Assembly (NCBI GenBank): GCA_033762715.1
Contig: JANRLL010000014.1
Coordinates: 77,149 to 141,148, forward strand
DNA length: 64,000 nucleotides
Direction of reading: 5' to 3'
Source: JANRLL01 sp033762715
GTDB lineage: Bacteria > Pseudomonadota > Alphaproteobacteria > Rickettsiales > SXRF01
Both the position numbers and the translations under genes were made by a program. Positions 52,159 to 60,608 of this stretch are shown piece by piece. The notes under the pieces were generated by a model. The model did no database searches. It worked only from the letters and a program-made list of their open reading frames with translations, and was not told where the DNA came from. Numbering within the stretch: position 1 is the first letter of the stretch; each line of letters opens with the position of its first letter.

Positions 52159-52280
52159 AATCATCGGTTACCTTCTCCACTATCTGTGGAATGTGCAAAT
52201 ACTTCTTTTAATCCACATCTGCAAAATCAATAACCTACGCTCATTGCAGGTTCTGAACCCGTCCACGAGGGTCGACCATT
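52159..52280. other. Spacer with tRNA-like 3' fragment
   Basis: No gene is seen. GGTTCTGAACCC followed by GGGTCGACCATTTT (52269-52282) looks like a T-loop and CCA end, but no cloverleaf forms. TCGACCATTTT here repeats bases 35861-35871 beside tRNA-Pro. Confidence 0.3.
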
Positions 52281-53990
52281 TTATCGATCATCCCGTTTAT
52301 CGTTTGCGCGCGGATCGGCATAGGCATTAAAAGACTGCGCCACGATCATAGGCTTATAATCCTCAAAGCAGCGATCCCAAATTCGTTTATTATTAAGAAA
52401 GGCTTTGAGATTAGGCACCGTAATTGAAAAAACCAACGCCCCATCGCGGCTGAAAAATTGATCGAGCCGGTTGGCAAATTCTGGGCAGGCCAGTAGCTGT
52501 TCCATTTCGACATTGCGATAACTATAGGTGACAAACCAAGCGCGGTTGGAAGGCAGTAACGCGCGGTCTTGCATCTGGCTGCGCAGCATCTGGTAAAACG
52601 GTTCACTGGTCCGGTGCGGCTTAGACGGTGGATTGAAAGGTCCCACGATGACGCTGCCATTCATATAGGCCACATCCCCATACGGATCATACGGCGTTTT
52701 GCCCGCATCCTTATCATAGAGCAGATAAAAATACCCTGCCAGGCGGCCGGCAAAAATACGGTCCGATGGTTTTAGATTCGCCTGCAAAAAGGATTGGCCC
52801 TCTATCAAATCACGCTGCTTTAAACCAAATTCAGGATCAAGCCTGTAATAATAGCCCGATTGACCCAAACCAAACGCCGCAAGTACTAGCGCTAATGCTG
52901 CTACCCCTGCTCTTTGGGGGTTTACCAACAACGCTTGAATGCGTGGCTGAATGGCGGCGCCATAGAGAATAATCAGGCAGGGGAACAAATAATATAAATG
53001 ACGTCCAGCCGCACCAGGTGACAATCCGCCAAGCAACATCACCGCACCAATTGCCCACATCAGAGCGCATAGCCCCAACAAAGAGCGGTTATGCCGCCAC
53101 AACATGCGTATACTGAAATAGAGCAACACCAAGAGGGCGATACTGATGATGGATACGAATAGCGTGCCGGTGGCAGTATGGGTGAACGGCAACAATATAG
53201 GTACGATCGGAGCGTAGAGCAGCGCCATTATCTGCGTGAGCGCATCGACGCGGCCGTCTAAGAATCCTACCTCTTTCGTCAATTGTTCCCATATGGGACC
53301 GGCCGTGCCTGGAGCTAGGTAATAACGATAGAAAAGTGCGGCCAATGCCGTAAGCGGCACATAGGCTATGCATAAGCGCGTCAACTCGCGCCAGTGCCTG
53401 CGATGCAAGAGCAGCAATCCTTGATGCAACCCGCAGGCAGCGGCGACAAAAAAACCGCTAAAATGACAGGCACAGGCCAACCATAGCAAGGCTGCAAAAC
53501 AGGCTAAATCTCGCGTTTTATGCTGGCGCTCATAGCGTATGAAAAAATAGAGCGCCCAGGAGAGAAAGGCCATGAAGAAAGCGTAATTGCGGATAGTGGT
53601 GGAGGTCATGACCGGCACTGGGAAAAACGCCATCGCTACCACAGCGATAATGCCCAGCGTTTCGCCTTGCGCCAGGCGGGCAAAACGGTAGATGCCATAA
53701 ACCGCAATCAATCCGGCTACGACGGAAAATAGGCGCTGCACATAACCGTCATCGGAGATGAACAGCAGATAATGGCGAATGATATGCGCCAGTGGCGGGT
53801 GCAGCTCGGCAAGCCCCCTGCCCCATATCTCCTGCATCGTGGCGCCTTTGGCAATGATCAAAAATTGCATCTCATCGCCACCCAGCGCATACGGCCATAA
53901 GCCCATGGTGCGCACCAAAAAAGCTGCAAACAAACTGCCCGCAAGAATAATGCTGGACGGATGACGGAGGAGTTGTTTTAAATACGCCAT
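52281..53990 (-). CDS. PMT/ArnT-type membrane glycosyltransferase
   Basis: A 569-residue integral membrane protein of the dolichyl-phosphate-mannose-protein mannosyltransferase/ArnT superfamily (GT-C fold). Near the N-terminus, MGLWPYALGGDEMQFLIIAK carries the family's acidic D-E pair after TM1, and ELHPPLAHIIRHYLL is the usual next motif. About ten to eleven hydrophobic segments are followed by a soluble periplasmic C-terminal domain of about 170 residues. It transfers a sugar from a lipid carrier; donor and acceptor are unknown. The ATG at 53990 follows AAGG at 10 bases and shares bases with the divergent GT2 start. A GTG at 53999 is possible. Confidence 0.85.
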   Translation of the reverse strand: MAYLKQLLRHPSSIILAGSLFAAFLVRTMGLWPYALGGDEMQFLIIAKGATMQEIWGRGLAELHPPLAHIIRHYLLFISDDGYVQRLFSVVAGLIAVYGIYRFARLAQGETLGIIAVVAMAFFPVPVMTSTTIRNYAFFMAFLSWALYFFIRYERQHKTRDLACFAALLWLACACHFSGFFVAAACGLHQGLLLLHRRHWRELTRLCIAYVPLTALAALFYRYYLAPGTAGPIWEQLTKEVGFLDGRVDALTQIMALLYAPIVPILLPFTHTATGTLFVSIISIALLVLLYFSIRMLWRHNRSLLGLCALMWAIGAVMLLGGLSPGAAGRHLYYLFPCLIILYGAAIQPRIQALLVNPQRAGVAALALVLAAFGLGQSGYYYRLDPEFGLKQRDLIEGQSFLQANLKPSDRIFAGRLAGYFYLLYDKDAGKTPYDPYGDVAYMNGSVIVGPFNPPSKPHRTSEPFYQMLRSQMQDRALLPSNRAWFVTYSYRNVEMEQLLACPEFANRLDQFFSRDGALVFSITVPNLKAFLNNKRIWDRCFEDYKPMIVAQSFNAYADPRANDKRDDR

Positions 53991-55434
53991 GGAATCCACA
54001 CCTTCTACTTCATTTCGCGCGCTTATCTTTATTGTGGCCTATAATGCCCAGCGCCATATCGTGTCGGTACTCGATCGTATCCCGACATCCATATGGAATA
54101 AAGAACTATACGATTGCGATATCTTGGTCATAGATGATTTTTCCAAGGACGCAACCTGGGACGTGTGTAATGAGTATTGCGAACGTACCGGCCGTAAAGT
54201 AACGGTGCTGCGCACGCCAACCAACCAAGGCTATGGCGGCAACCAAAAACTCGGCTACACCTACGCGATTCAAAAAGGCTATGACGCAGTGGTGATGCTG
54301 CATGGCGACGGGCAATATGCGCCGGAAATGCTGCCGGATATGATAGCGCCTATGGCCAGCGGCCAAAGCGAAGTGGTGTTTGGCTCACGTATGCTCAAGC
54401 GCCGCGATGCGCTCAAAGGCGGCATGCCTAAATATAAATTCGCAGCCAATATCGCGCTGACCACCGTGCAAAATGCCATGATTGGCACCAGGCTCAGTGA
54501 GTTTCACACGGGCTACCGCGCCTACGCCACCTCGGCACTCAAGCGCATCCCGTTTCGCTACAATTCGGATTGGTTCGATTTCGATACCGACATTATTATC
54601 CAACTCGCCGACCAGCGCATTGCCGTCACTGAAATTGCCATTCCCACCCATTACGGTGATGAAATCTGCCATGTCGATAATATGCGCTATGGCACGGCGA
54701 TTCTTAAAGCCTGCACTCAGTCGCGCTTGCAGCGCTACGGTATTTTCTACCATCGCAAATTCGATTATGAGCCGGAAACCGTCTATCGGGATAAAACCCA
54801 TTTTGCCAGCAGCCATTCCTTTGCCGTGTCACAGGTGATGGCAGGCGAAACCGTGCTTGTGGTTGGCTGTGGCGCTGACCATGTGGAAAAGGCCCTGCAA
54901 GCAAAAGGCTGCAAGGTAGAGCGCTTGGCGGGTGACGAACTCGACATCCATCATTATCCGCAGCTACAGCTGGATGCGGTGGTGATTTTGGATATTGTGG
55001 GCAATACTAATTCACCTGAAGATTTCCTCGAAGGGCTCTATGAACGGCTAAAAGATACCCCCTCCACGCGCATCATCGTGACCAGTCCCAATATCGCCTT
55101 TTGGATTACGCGCGCTATGTTGCTGTTGGGACGGTTTGAATATGGCAAACGCGGTATCCTGGATAAATCGCATAAGCGGATTTTCACCTTCCCCTCACTG
55201 CGCCGCCTGGTGCAGCAATCGGGCTTTATAGTTGAGCAGACCAAAGGCATCCCTGCGCCCTTCCCGCTGGCGCTACGTAACCAAACACTGGCTACTATCC
55301 TGCTCAAAGCCAATCAATTGGCGCTCCGCCTAGGTAGAGGACTGTTTTCGTTCCAAATTGGCTTGGTCGCCCGCCCCAAACAGGCGTTTGAAACCGTCTT
55401 TGCCAATACGCTGCAATCGGAAAAGCAGCGCTAG
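53989..55434 (+). CDS. GT2 glycosyltransferase fused to a SAM-methyltransferase-like domain
   Basis: A 481-residue two-domain protein. Residues 1-240 are a family 2 glycosyltransferase: LIFIVAYNAQRHIVSVLDRI, CDILVIDDFSKD, PTNQGYGGNQKLGYTYAIQK, MLHGDGQYAPEMLP (D-x-D-like HGDGQ), and FHTGYRAY. Residues 280-430 look like a class I methyltransferase: GETVLVVGCGADHVEKAL (motif I), AVVILDIVGNTNSPEDFLEG, TSPNIAFWITRAMLLLGRFEY, as in small SAM-dependent sugar or lipid methylases. No membrane helix is clear. The start shares CATG with the opposite gene and no ribosome site is near. Its stop shares CTAG with dgkA. It probably modifies a lipid-linked or surface glycan together with the PMT enzyme. Confidence 0.87.
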   Translation: MESTPSTSFRALIFIVAYNAQRHIVSVLDRIPTSIWNKELYDCDILVIDDFSKDATWDVCNEYCERTGRKVTVLRTPTNQGYGGNQKLGYTYAIQKGYDAVVMLHGDGQYAPEMLPDMIAPMASGQSEVVFGSRMLKRRDALKGGMPKYKFAANIALTTVQNAMIGTRLSEFHTGYRAYATSALKRIPFRYNSDWFDFDTDIIIQLADQRIAVTEIAIPTHYGDEICHVDNMRYGTAILKACTQSRLQRYGIFYHRKFDYEPETVYRDKTHFASSHSFAVSQVMAGETVLVVGCGADHVEKALQAKGCKVERLAGDELDIHHYPQLQLDAVVILDIVGNTNSPEDFLEGLYERLKDTPSTRIIVTSPNIAFWITRAMLLLGRFEYGKRGILDKSHKRIFTFPSLRRLVQQSGFIVEQTKGIPAPFPLALRNQTLATILLKANQLALRLGRGLFSFQIGLVARPKQAFETVFANTLQSEKQR

Positions 55435-55787
55435 TCGAGTAAAATTGCACCCCAAATGACGACCGCGTTGATAAGCGCCAGCAAGACAGCGGCGCTGGCC
55501 GTATCTTTAGCTTTCTTTGCCAAAGGATGAATCTCTTTGCTGATACGGTCCACAGCGGCTTCAACCGCGCTGTTGAGCAATTCGACCACCATCACCAGCA
55601 ACAGCGAACCCCACAGCAACGCCAGCTCTAACGCATTGGCCGCCACCCCATAGGCAATAGGCGCTAAAACTAAGCCTAACACTACTTCTTGCCGAAAGGC
55701 CATTTCCTCACGAAAAGCTGCCCGAAGACCACTTATTGAGTTGCATAACGCCCGCCATAATCGCTCCATCCGCTTATCCTTTATCAA
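55431..55787 (-). CDS. dgkA: Diacylglycerol kinase DgkA
   Basis: A small trimeric membrane kinase that recycles diacylglycerol to phosphatidic acid (118 aa). SGLRAAFREEMAFRQEVVLG is the N-terminal amphipathic segment, VMVVELLNSAVEAAVDRIS carries the catalytic Glu and Asn, and three hydrophobic helices are evident. An ATG at 55769 is an alternative start. Convergent with the GT2 gene by 4 bases. Confidence 0.94.
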   Translation of the reverse strand: MIKDKRMERLWRALCNSISGLRAAFREEMAFRQEVVLGLVLAPIAYGVAANALELALLWGSLLLVMVVELLNSAVEAAVDRISKEIHPLAKKAKDTASAAVLLALINAVVIWGAILLD

Positions 55788-55872
55788 TTTTCCATCAATT
55801 GCGTAGTATGCTTAATCTTGTTGCTTGCCGAAAGGAAATAATCATGTTAGGCACTGATTCCTCTTATTTTAT

Positions 55873-55947
55873 TGGGGCGTAGCCAAGCGGTAAGGCAGCG
55901 GATTTTGATTCCGCCATTCCCAGGTTCGATCCCTGGCGCCCCAGCCA
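55873..55947 (+). tRNA. tRNA-Gln (UUG)
   Basis: A 75-base cloverleaf: acceptor TGGGGCG pairs with CGCCCCA, the anticodon loop TTTTGAT gives UUG, the T arm reads CAGGTTCGATCCCTG, and CCA is encoded. Downstream CCTCG / CGAGG (55997-56010) forms a small hairpin without a T-run. Confidence 0.97.
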
Positions 55948-56074
55948 ACCTTACCATTTCTCTTTGCCGCAAAGGCAACATAGTACGCTTCCCTACCCTC
56001 GTGATCGAGGAATCCACTATTTCGGTTATTCGGAACTATTGAAATAAAGATTATTTTGGTTTATAGGAAATGCC

Positions 56075-56392
56075 ATGACCCGTTTTGTGCATCCTTCTAC
56101 TAACGACATCATGCTGCCGAACGTGCTTTCGGCCTTGGCCGATCCCGTGCGCCTCGATATTGTGCGCAAGCTACATAAAGCCAAAGACGGGCTGTGCTGT
56201 AGCGATGCCGCACCCTGTCATACGCTACCCAAATCAACCTTATCCAATCATTTCCGCGTTCTGCGTGAATCGGGCCTGATCCGCACGGAAAAATGTGGAC
56301 TCGAACATATCAGCCGCTTGCGCAAAGACGATATCAATCAAAAATTTCCTGGCCTGCTCAAGCTCGTACTCGCCTTATCTGACAAAGCATAA
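56075..56392 (+). CDS. ArsR-family transcriptional regulator
   Basis: A 105-residue winged-helix regulator (LSALADPVRLDIVRKLHKAK, then TLPKSTLSNHFRVLRESGLI). The SmtB/ArsR metal site C-V-C is not present, though Cys-Cys and Cys occur at about 48-55 (GLCCSDAAPC). It precedes a DUF1993 gene and an aldo/keto reductase, a set seen in other Proteobacteria, where it presumably represses its own operon. Confidence 0.88.
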   Translation: MTRFVHPSTNDIMLPNVLSALADPVRLDIVRKLHKAKDGLCCSDAAPCHTLPKSTLSNHFRVLRESGLIRTEKCGLEHISRLRKDDINQKFPGLLKLVLALSDKA

Positions 56393-56414
56393 CCCCCAAC
56401 CATTGGAGCTTTCC

Positions 56415-56918
56415 ATGTCTCTTTCTATGTATCAAGCCTCGGTTGCCTCATGTATTCACACGCTTAATAACCTCTCAGCTATTTTAGGAAAAGCCGCTGC
56501 TTACGCCGAAGAGAAAAAAATTGATCCGACTGTGCTGGTCAATGCGCGCTTGGCACCTGATATGTTTCCGCTGTCGCGCCAAGTGCAAATCGCAAGCGAT
56601 ATCGCCAAGGGCGGCGCGGCACGACTAGCCGGCATTGAGGTGCCCAGCTATGAAGATAATGAGAAGACATTATCCGATCTGCAGGCCCGCATCGCCAAAA
56701 CCGTTGCTTTCTTGCAAAGCATCAACGCCAACCAAATCGATGGCAGCGAAACGCGTGATATTACACTTACGGTTGGAGGCAAGTCACTTGCGTTTAAAGG
56801 CCAAGACTACCTGCTCAATTTTGTACTTCCCAACGTCTATTTTCATGTCACGACCAGCTATGCTATCTTGCGCCATAACGGGCTTAACATTGGCAAAAAA
56901 GATTATCTCGGCACCTAA
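56415..56918 (+). CDS. DUF1993 family protein
   Basis: A 167-residue protein of the DUF1993 (DinB-like four-helix) family: YQASVASCIHTLNNLSAILG, ARLAPDMFPLSRQVQIASDI with the typical D-M-F-P-L, GGKSLAFKGQDYLLNFVLPN and FHVTTSYAILRHNGL. The ATG at 56415 follows GGAG. The molecular role is unknown. It is typically paired with ArsR regulators, as here. Confidence 0.9.
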   Translation: MSLSMYQASVASCIHTLNNLSAILGKAAAYAEEKKIDPTVLVNARLAPDMFPLSRQVQIASDIAKGGAARLAGIEVPSYEDNEKTLSDLQARIAKTVAFLQSINANQIDGSETRDITLTVGGKSLAFKGQDYLLNFVLPNVYFHVTTSYAILRHNGLNIGKKDYLGT

Positions 56919-56938
56919 TCAACCAAGGGGAAGATCAT

Positions 56939-57970
56939 ATGGAATATCGTAAATTAGGTCACTCAGGACTCAGCGTTCCCGTGCTCAGCTTTGGTACCGG
57001 CACCTTTGGCGGCAAGGGTGATTTTTTCCAAAAATGGGGAACGACCGATACAAAAGAAGCCACAAGATTGGTCGATATATGCCTCGATGCCGGCGTGAAT
57101 TTTTTTGATACCGCCGATATTTATTCGGCAGGTGCATCGGAAGAAGTGCTAGGCGCAGCTCTTAAAGGCAAGCGTGATCGTGCGCTGATTTCCACGAAAG
57201 CGACTTTTCCTATGGGTGATGGCCCCAATGAGCTCGGCTCATCGCGCTATCATATTATTCGCGCCTGTGAAGCAAGCCTCGAGCGCTTGGGAACGGATCA
57301 TATCGATGTGTATTTTATGCATGGGTTTGATGCGCTGACACCGGTAGAAGAAACGCTGAGCGCGCTGGATAACCTGATCCAAAGCGGCAAGGTGCGCTAT
57401 ATCGGCTGCTCGAATTTCTCTGGCTGGCATGCGATGAAATCACTCGCTGCATCCGAAAAACATCACCTGGCACGCTACGTGGCCTATCAGGGTTATTATT
57501 CACTCATCGGCCGTGACTATGAGTGGGAATTAATGCCGCTGGGATTGGATCAAGGCCTGGGGCTTATGGTGTGGAGCCCGCTGGGTTGGGGCCGGCTCAC
57601 CGGCAAAATCAAACGCGGACAACCGCTGCCAGAAGGACGTATCAAATCCGGCGGTGCCGAAGGCGGACCGGAAGTAGATGATGAGTATCTCTACACCGTT
57701 GTCGATGCGTTAGAAAAAATAGCTAAAGATATAGGCAAGACGGTCAGCCAAGTGGCGCTCAACTGGCTATTGCAACGCCCTACCGTATGCAACCTGGTGA
57801 TCGGTGCGCGTAATGAAGAACAGCTGAAACAAAATCTAGGAGCCGTCGGCTGGAAACTTAGCGTAGAGCAAATCGCAACACTCGATGCGGCAAGCCGTCG
57901 CACTCCTGCCTATCCGTATTGGCATCAGATGAGCTTCGACAATATCAACCCTAAGCCGGTTCAGTGGTAG
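56939..57970 (+). CDS. Aldo/keto reductase
   Basis: A 343-residue NAD(P)H-dependent AKR of the YajO/potassium-channel beta-subunit-like class. LGHSGLSVPVLSFGTGTFGG opens it, the tetrad Asp and Tyr are in FFDTADIYSAGASE, Lys in ALISTKATFPMG, His in IDVYFMHGFD, and IGCSNFSGWH is typical. GGGGAAG lies before the ATG. Probably in one operon with ArsR and DUF1993. Confidence 0.93.
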   Translation: MEYRKLGHSGLSVPVLSFGTGTFGGKGDFFQKWGTTDTKEATRLVDICLDAGVNFFDTADIYSAGASEEVLGAALKGKRDRALISTKATFPMGDGPNELGSSRYHIIRACEASLERLGTDHIDVYFMHGFDALTPVEETLSALDNLIQSGKVRYIGCSNFSGWHAMKSLAASEKHHLARYVAYQGYYSLIGRDYEWELMPLGLDQGLGLMVWSPLGWGRLTGKIKRGQPLPEGRIKSGGAEGGPEVDDEYLYTVVDALEKIAKDIGKTVSQVALNWLLQRPTVCNLVIGARNEEQLKQNLGAVGWKLSVEQIATLDAASRRTPAYPYWHQMSFDNINPKPVQW

Positions 57971-58072
57971 ACTGAACGTGCGAATTTTTATGTGTATAAT
58001 GCGCAGCGCGCAAGCCACGCCTAAAACCTAAATAGTCCGCGCTTTTATCGGTTAGTAAAGATTATTTGCTAC

Positions 58073-58798
58073 TTAAAACCTGACGGCGAGAATGCCCAGC
58101 ACGCTGCGCTCGATTTCCGCTTGTGGGAAATAGGTAAATTCCCGATGTCTGCTATCAAGCAGTTTGCGACCAATCAGACTTACCTCAACACCTGGTGTAA
58201 CCTTCCACCCGAGCCTTGAATCATAGCGCAGATACGGCTCAATCGGCTGGGTTACTTCACTCACATAATAGAGCATATTATCCCATTGCACCTGCTTGGT
58301 TAGCTGCAAGTACGAGCGCACGGAAAACTGATTTCGTGGCGACTCGTTTTCGGTATAGGCCGCAGCCAATGTCGTTGGATCAAGGGTTATATCCATACGC
58401 AGATAGCTATAGCTCGCGCTTAACTGCCAATCCGGTGTGACATTCCAATTAGACGCAATCTCTAACCCATGCGTGCTGCCTTGGCGCCATGTTCACAAAA
58501 TGAACTGGTACGAAGCTTGCGCTACATCCAAACCTAGCACCATGCGCAATGCATCGGGAATACTGGTGATACCCGCACGGTGCAAATCTTCATTGGTGAT
58601 GACATATACGGCCGAAGCCACATCGTTTAATTTTTGGGTACGTTTGGCAACCAAGGTTACAACCAAATCTTCGATTTCTAGGGAAAGCAACTCATCAAAT
58701 TCGGCATCTACCGGAGGCAATGGTTTGGCCCACACTTGCTCGCACGGGATACCCCCCAATGCGACCAGCATTAAGGCTAATCCTCCTTTCCTTACCAT
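58073..58798 (-). pseudogene. TonB-dependent receptor pseudogene with large internal deletion
   Basis: The frame starts with a signal peptide and a plug-domain N-terminus (FDELLSLEIEDLVVTLVAKR, then ITSIPDALRMVLGLDVAQAS) as in the FecA/BtuB group, meets a TGA at 58495-58493, and continues in the same frame as the last strands of a beta barrel (TWRQGSTHGLEIASNW, LSASYSYLRMDITLDP, YDSRLGWKVTPGVEVSLIG) to the natural end ILAVRF. About 100 residues from the N-terminus and 135 from the C-terminus remain of a usual 600-700. The middle was lost at one junction. The pieces cannot make a working receptor. Confidence 0.85.
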
Positions 58799-59076
58799 CC
58801 CCTACTCCTGACCAACGTTTCTACATCCTAACAGTGTGGTTTATGCATCAATTTTCCATAAGGATTTATATTGAAATGTTATAATTAGGGCAATTTGAAG
58901 ACTACAACCATGCCTAAAGCCCTCTCATATGGCTTCCTAAGCATACATACCCTCGTTAATTTAATTCTTAGAAAAATAAGGAAAAAAGCCAATTAAATCC
59001 TGTAAATTAGCACTATATTAAGGAGTTTTTGCTAGTTTTAACTATTACACATAAAGACGCAGCGTTGGGGGGATAT
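58799..59076. other. AT-rich intergenic stretch before the PIG-L gene
   Basis: No gene is seen. A perfect TATAAT (58880-58885, + strand) lacks a convincing -35. AAGGAG at 59020-59025 stands 3 bases before a TTG that is in frame with the downstream gene. Confidence 0.35.
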
Positions 59077-60033
59077 ATGACAGGTTTCCAAGGGCAGTAT
59101 AAACCGCAGTTTTATACAATTGACCCTACCAAACCATTCGATGAGTCCCTAAAAGATATCACTGATCTGGTTATTCTGGCTCACGCCGACGATGCGGAAA
59201 TCGTAGCTGCTGATAAAATCGCGCAATGTCAGAAAGACCCTACCCGCAAATTGGGCGTCATTATTGTAACGGACGGACAAGGCGCCGCCCGCAAAGGCAA
59301 ATACGCAGATTTTACCAACAAACAATTGGCTGATGAACGCGTCCAAGAACAGGTGAGCGCCGCCATTGATGGAAAGTTTGAGTTTCTGGCTATGTTGGGA
59401 CAGCCCGACCTGGTCGAACATCCTATTGATAGTGAGCAATCCACCCGTGACATCTATGCGATTGTAAGTAAATGCCCAAAACTGGAAAGCGTCATCACGC
59501 ATAATCCTTTTGATAGACACCCCGCACATTTAGGCGTGCTTAACGCCACGCTGGGCGCTCTGAAAATGCTGCCGCCAGAAGCACAAGCCAATATCAAAGA
59601 ATTACGGGGCTCAGAAGTCTGGGGCGAAGTTAGTTGGGTAGGAAACCCATGGCTCAAGAAGATTACGCTAAGCAAGAAAGAGATGGATATGCAAGCACGC
59701 CTGCTTGGGCACCATCAATCGCAAACAGAAGGCGCCAAAGCCTATGTTCCTGGTGTCAGCGCCAGAGAAGTTTCGCGCATGGTGTTTGAAATTCCCCGCC
59801 TGACCACCGGTGAGTTCGCAGGCGTTATGCTGGCTGTCGATATGAATTCTTTAATCGGTGACAAGGCCATTACACTCGAGCAATTTGCGGATAATGTGTT
59901 GGAAGAACATGCTAACAGAATGCGTGGCAATGCTCGCAAGCACGAACCCCATCCTCCAACAGATATTGAGGCAGAAACCAAGATTGCCGCCGCCTTCCCT
60001 GACCGAATTTCCCGCATTGCCGTACGATCATAA
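59077..60033 (+). CDS. PIG-L/LmbE-type deacetylase
   Basis: A 318-residue zinc hydrolase of the PIG-L/LmbE family, which removes acetyl groups from N-acetylglucosamine-type substrates. The first metal motif is VILAHADDAEI (usual AHPDDAE, with Ala for Pro); VIIVTDGQGAARKGKYAD is the next strand; the other His ligands lie in THNPFDRHPAHLGVLNATLG. The ATG at 59077 after GGGGGG is used; a TTG at 59029 after AAGGAG would add 16 residues. The C-terminal 90 residues are outside the usual domain. It overlaps the next gene by one base. With the glycosyltransferase at 62440 it may build a sugar conjugate. Confidence 0.82.
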   Translation: MTGFQGQYKPQFYTIDPTKPFDESLKDITDLVILAHADDAEIVAADKIAQCQKDPTRKLGVIIVTDGQGAARKGKYADFTNKQLADERVQEQVSAAIDGKFEFLAMLGQPDLVEHPIDSEQSTRDIYAIVSKCPKLESVITHNPFDRHPAHLGVLNATLGALKMLPPEAQANIKELRGSEVWGEVSWVGNPWLKKITLSKKEMDMQARLLGHHQSQTEGAKAYVPGVSAREVSRMVFEIPRLTTGEFAGVMLAVDMNSLIGDKAITLEQFADNVLEEHANRMRGNARKHEPHPPTDIEAETKIAAAFPDRISRIAVRS

Positions 60034-60278
60034 TGGCCCCAGCACCTATCAAAAAGAAAGAACATGTCGTGCTGGTGACCAGCAAGATTGGGGGTAATTA
60101 TGCTTGGTATTATGTGCTGGTGGATACGCTGAAAAAAGCCCTCTTTGAAAAGAGGGTCGGCAAAGAAAAGCTTAATATAAAAGATTACGGCACCGTTCTT
60201 TATTCCGGCTGGGGCAGCCACCCACCTGAGGATATTCAGCGCAAGCTGCGAGAAGATTTCAACGTAGAAAACAGCTAG
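60033..60278 (+). CDS. Small protein of unknown function
   Basis: An 81-residue protein coupled to the deacetylase by TAATG. The sequence KKEHVVLVTSKIGGNYAWYY and DYGTVLYSGWGSHPPEDIQR suggests a small alpha/beta fold. Highly charged and soluble. I do not recognise it. Confidence 0.55.
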   Translation: MAPAPIKKKEHVVLVTSKIGGNYAWYYVLVDTLKKALFEKRVGKEKLNIKDYGTVLYSGWGSHPPEDIQRKLREDFNVENS

Positions 60279-60293
60279 CTGCCTTGCGCGCTA

Positions 60294-60608
60294 TTAGCGC
60301 GGAAATTCCGAGAGGAATTCTTTCAGTGTACGGCACGCTCTTTTGACATACAAACTGCTCGCATGCTCGGGTATGGTATCAACCTGCTGATTGAGACTCT
60401 CCACCATTCCCGCTAATTCGCTCCGGTCGAGATCGCCACATGCAAATGCCAAATTGCCCAGCACTTTGGATAGATGAGATAATATCTTGATCTCCTCAGT
60501 GTTGCAGCCTTGGTTTGCCAATTCATCTTTATTAGCAAATAGCCTTGCCCATTCTTCACACTCCATCGCAAAATGATGGATGCTTTTGCTCTGCTTATGA
60601 TTTTGCAT
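60294..60608 (-). CDS. Small helical protein of unknown function
   Basis: A 104-residue, probably all-helical protein (SIHHFAMECEEWARLFANKD, ILSHLSKVLGNLAFACGDLD). The ATG at 60608 is chosen because GAGG precedes it by 9 bases; it overlaps the FAD gene by 14 bases. A longer start at 60668 has no such site. Not recognised. It ends 15 bases from the small convergent gene. Confidence 0.5.
   Translation of the reverse strand: MQNHKQSKSIHHFAMECEEWARLFANKDELANQGCNTEEIKILSHLSKVLGNLAFACGDLDRSELAGMVESLNQQVDTIPEHASSLYVKRACRTLKEFLSEFPR

Noticed and set aside
52248..52282. A tRNA gene fragment
   Set aside because: GGTTCTGAACCC and a CCA-like end are present, but the T stem does not pair and no acceptor or anticodon arm is found; kept only as a possible att-like scar.
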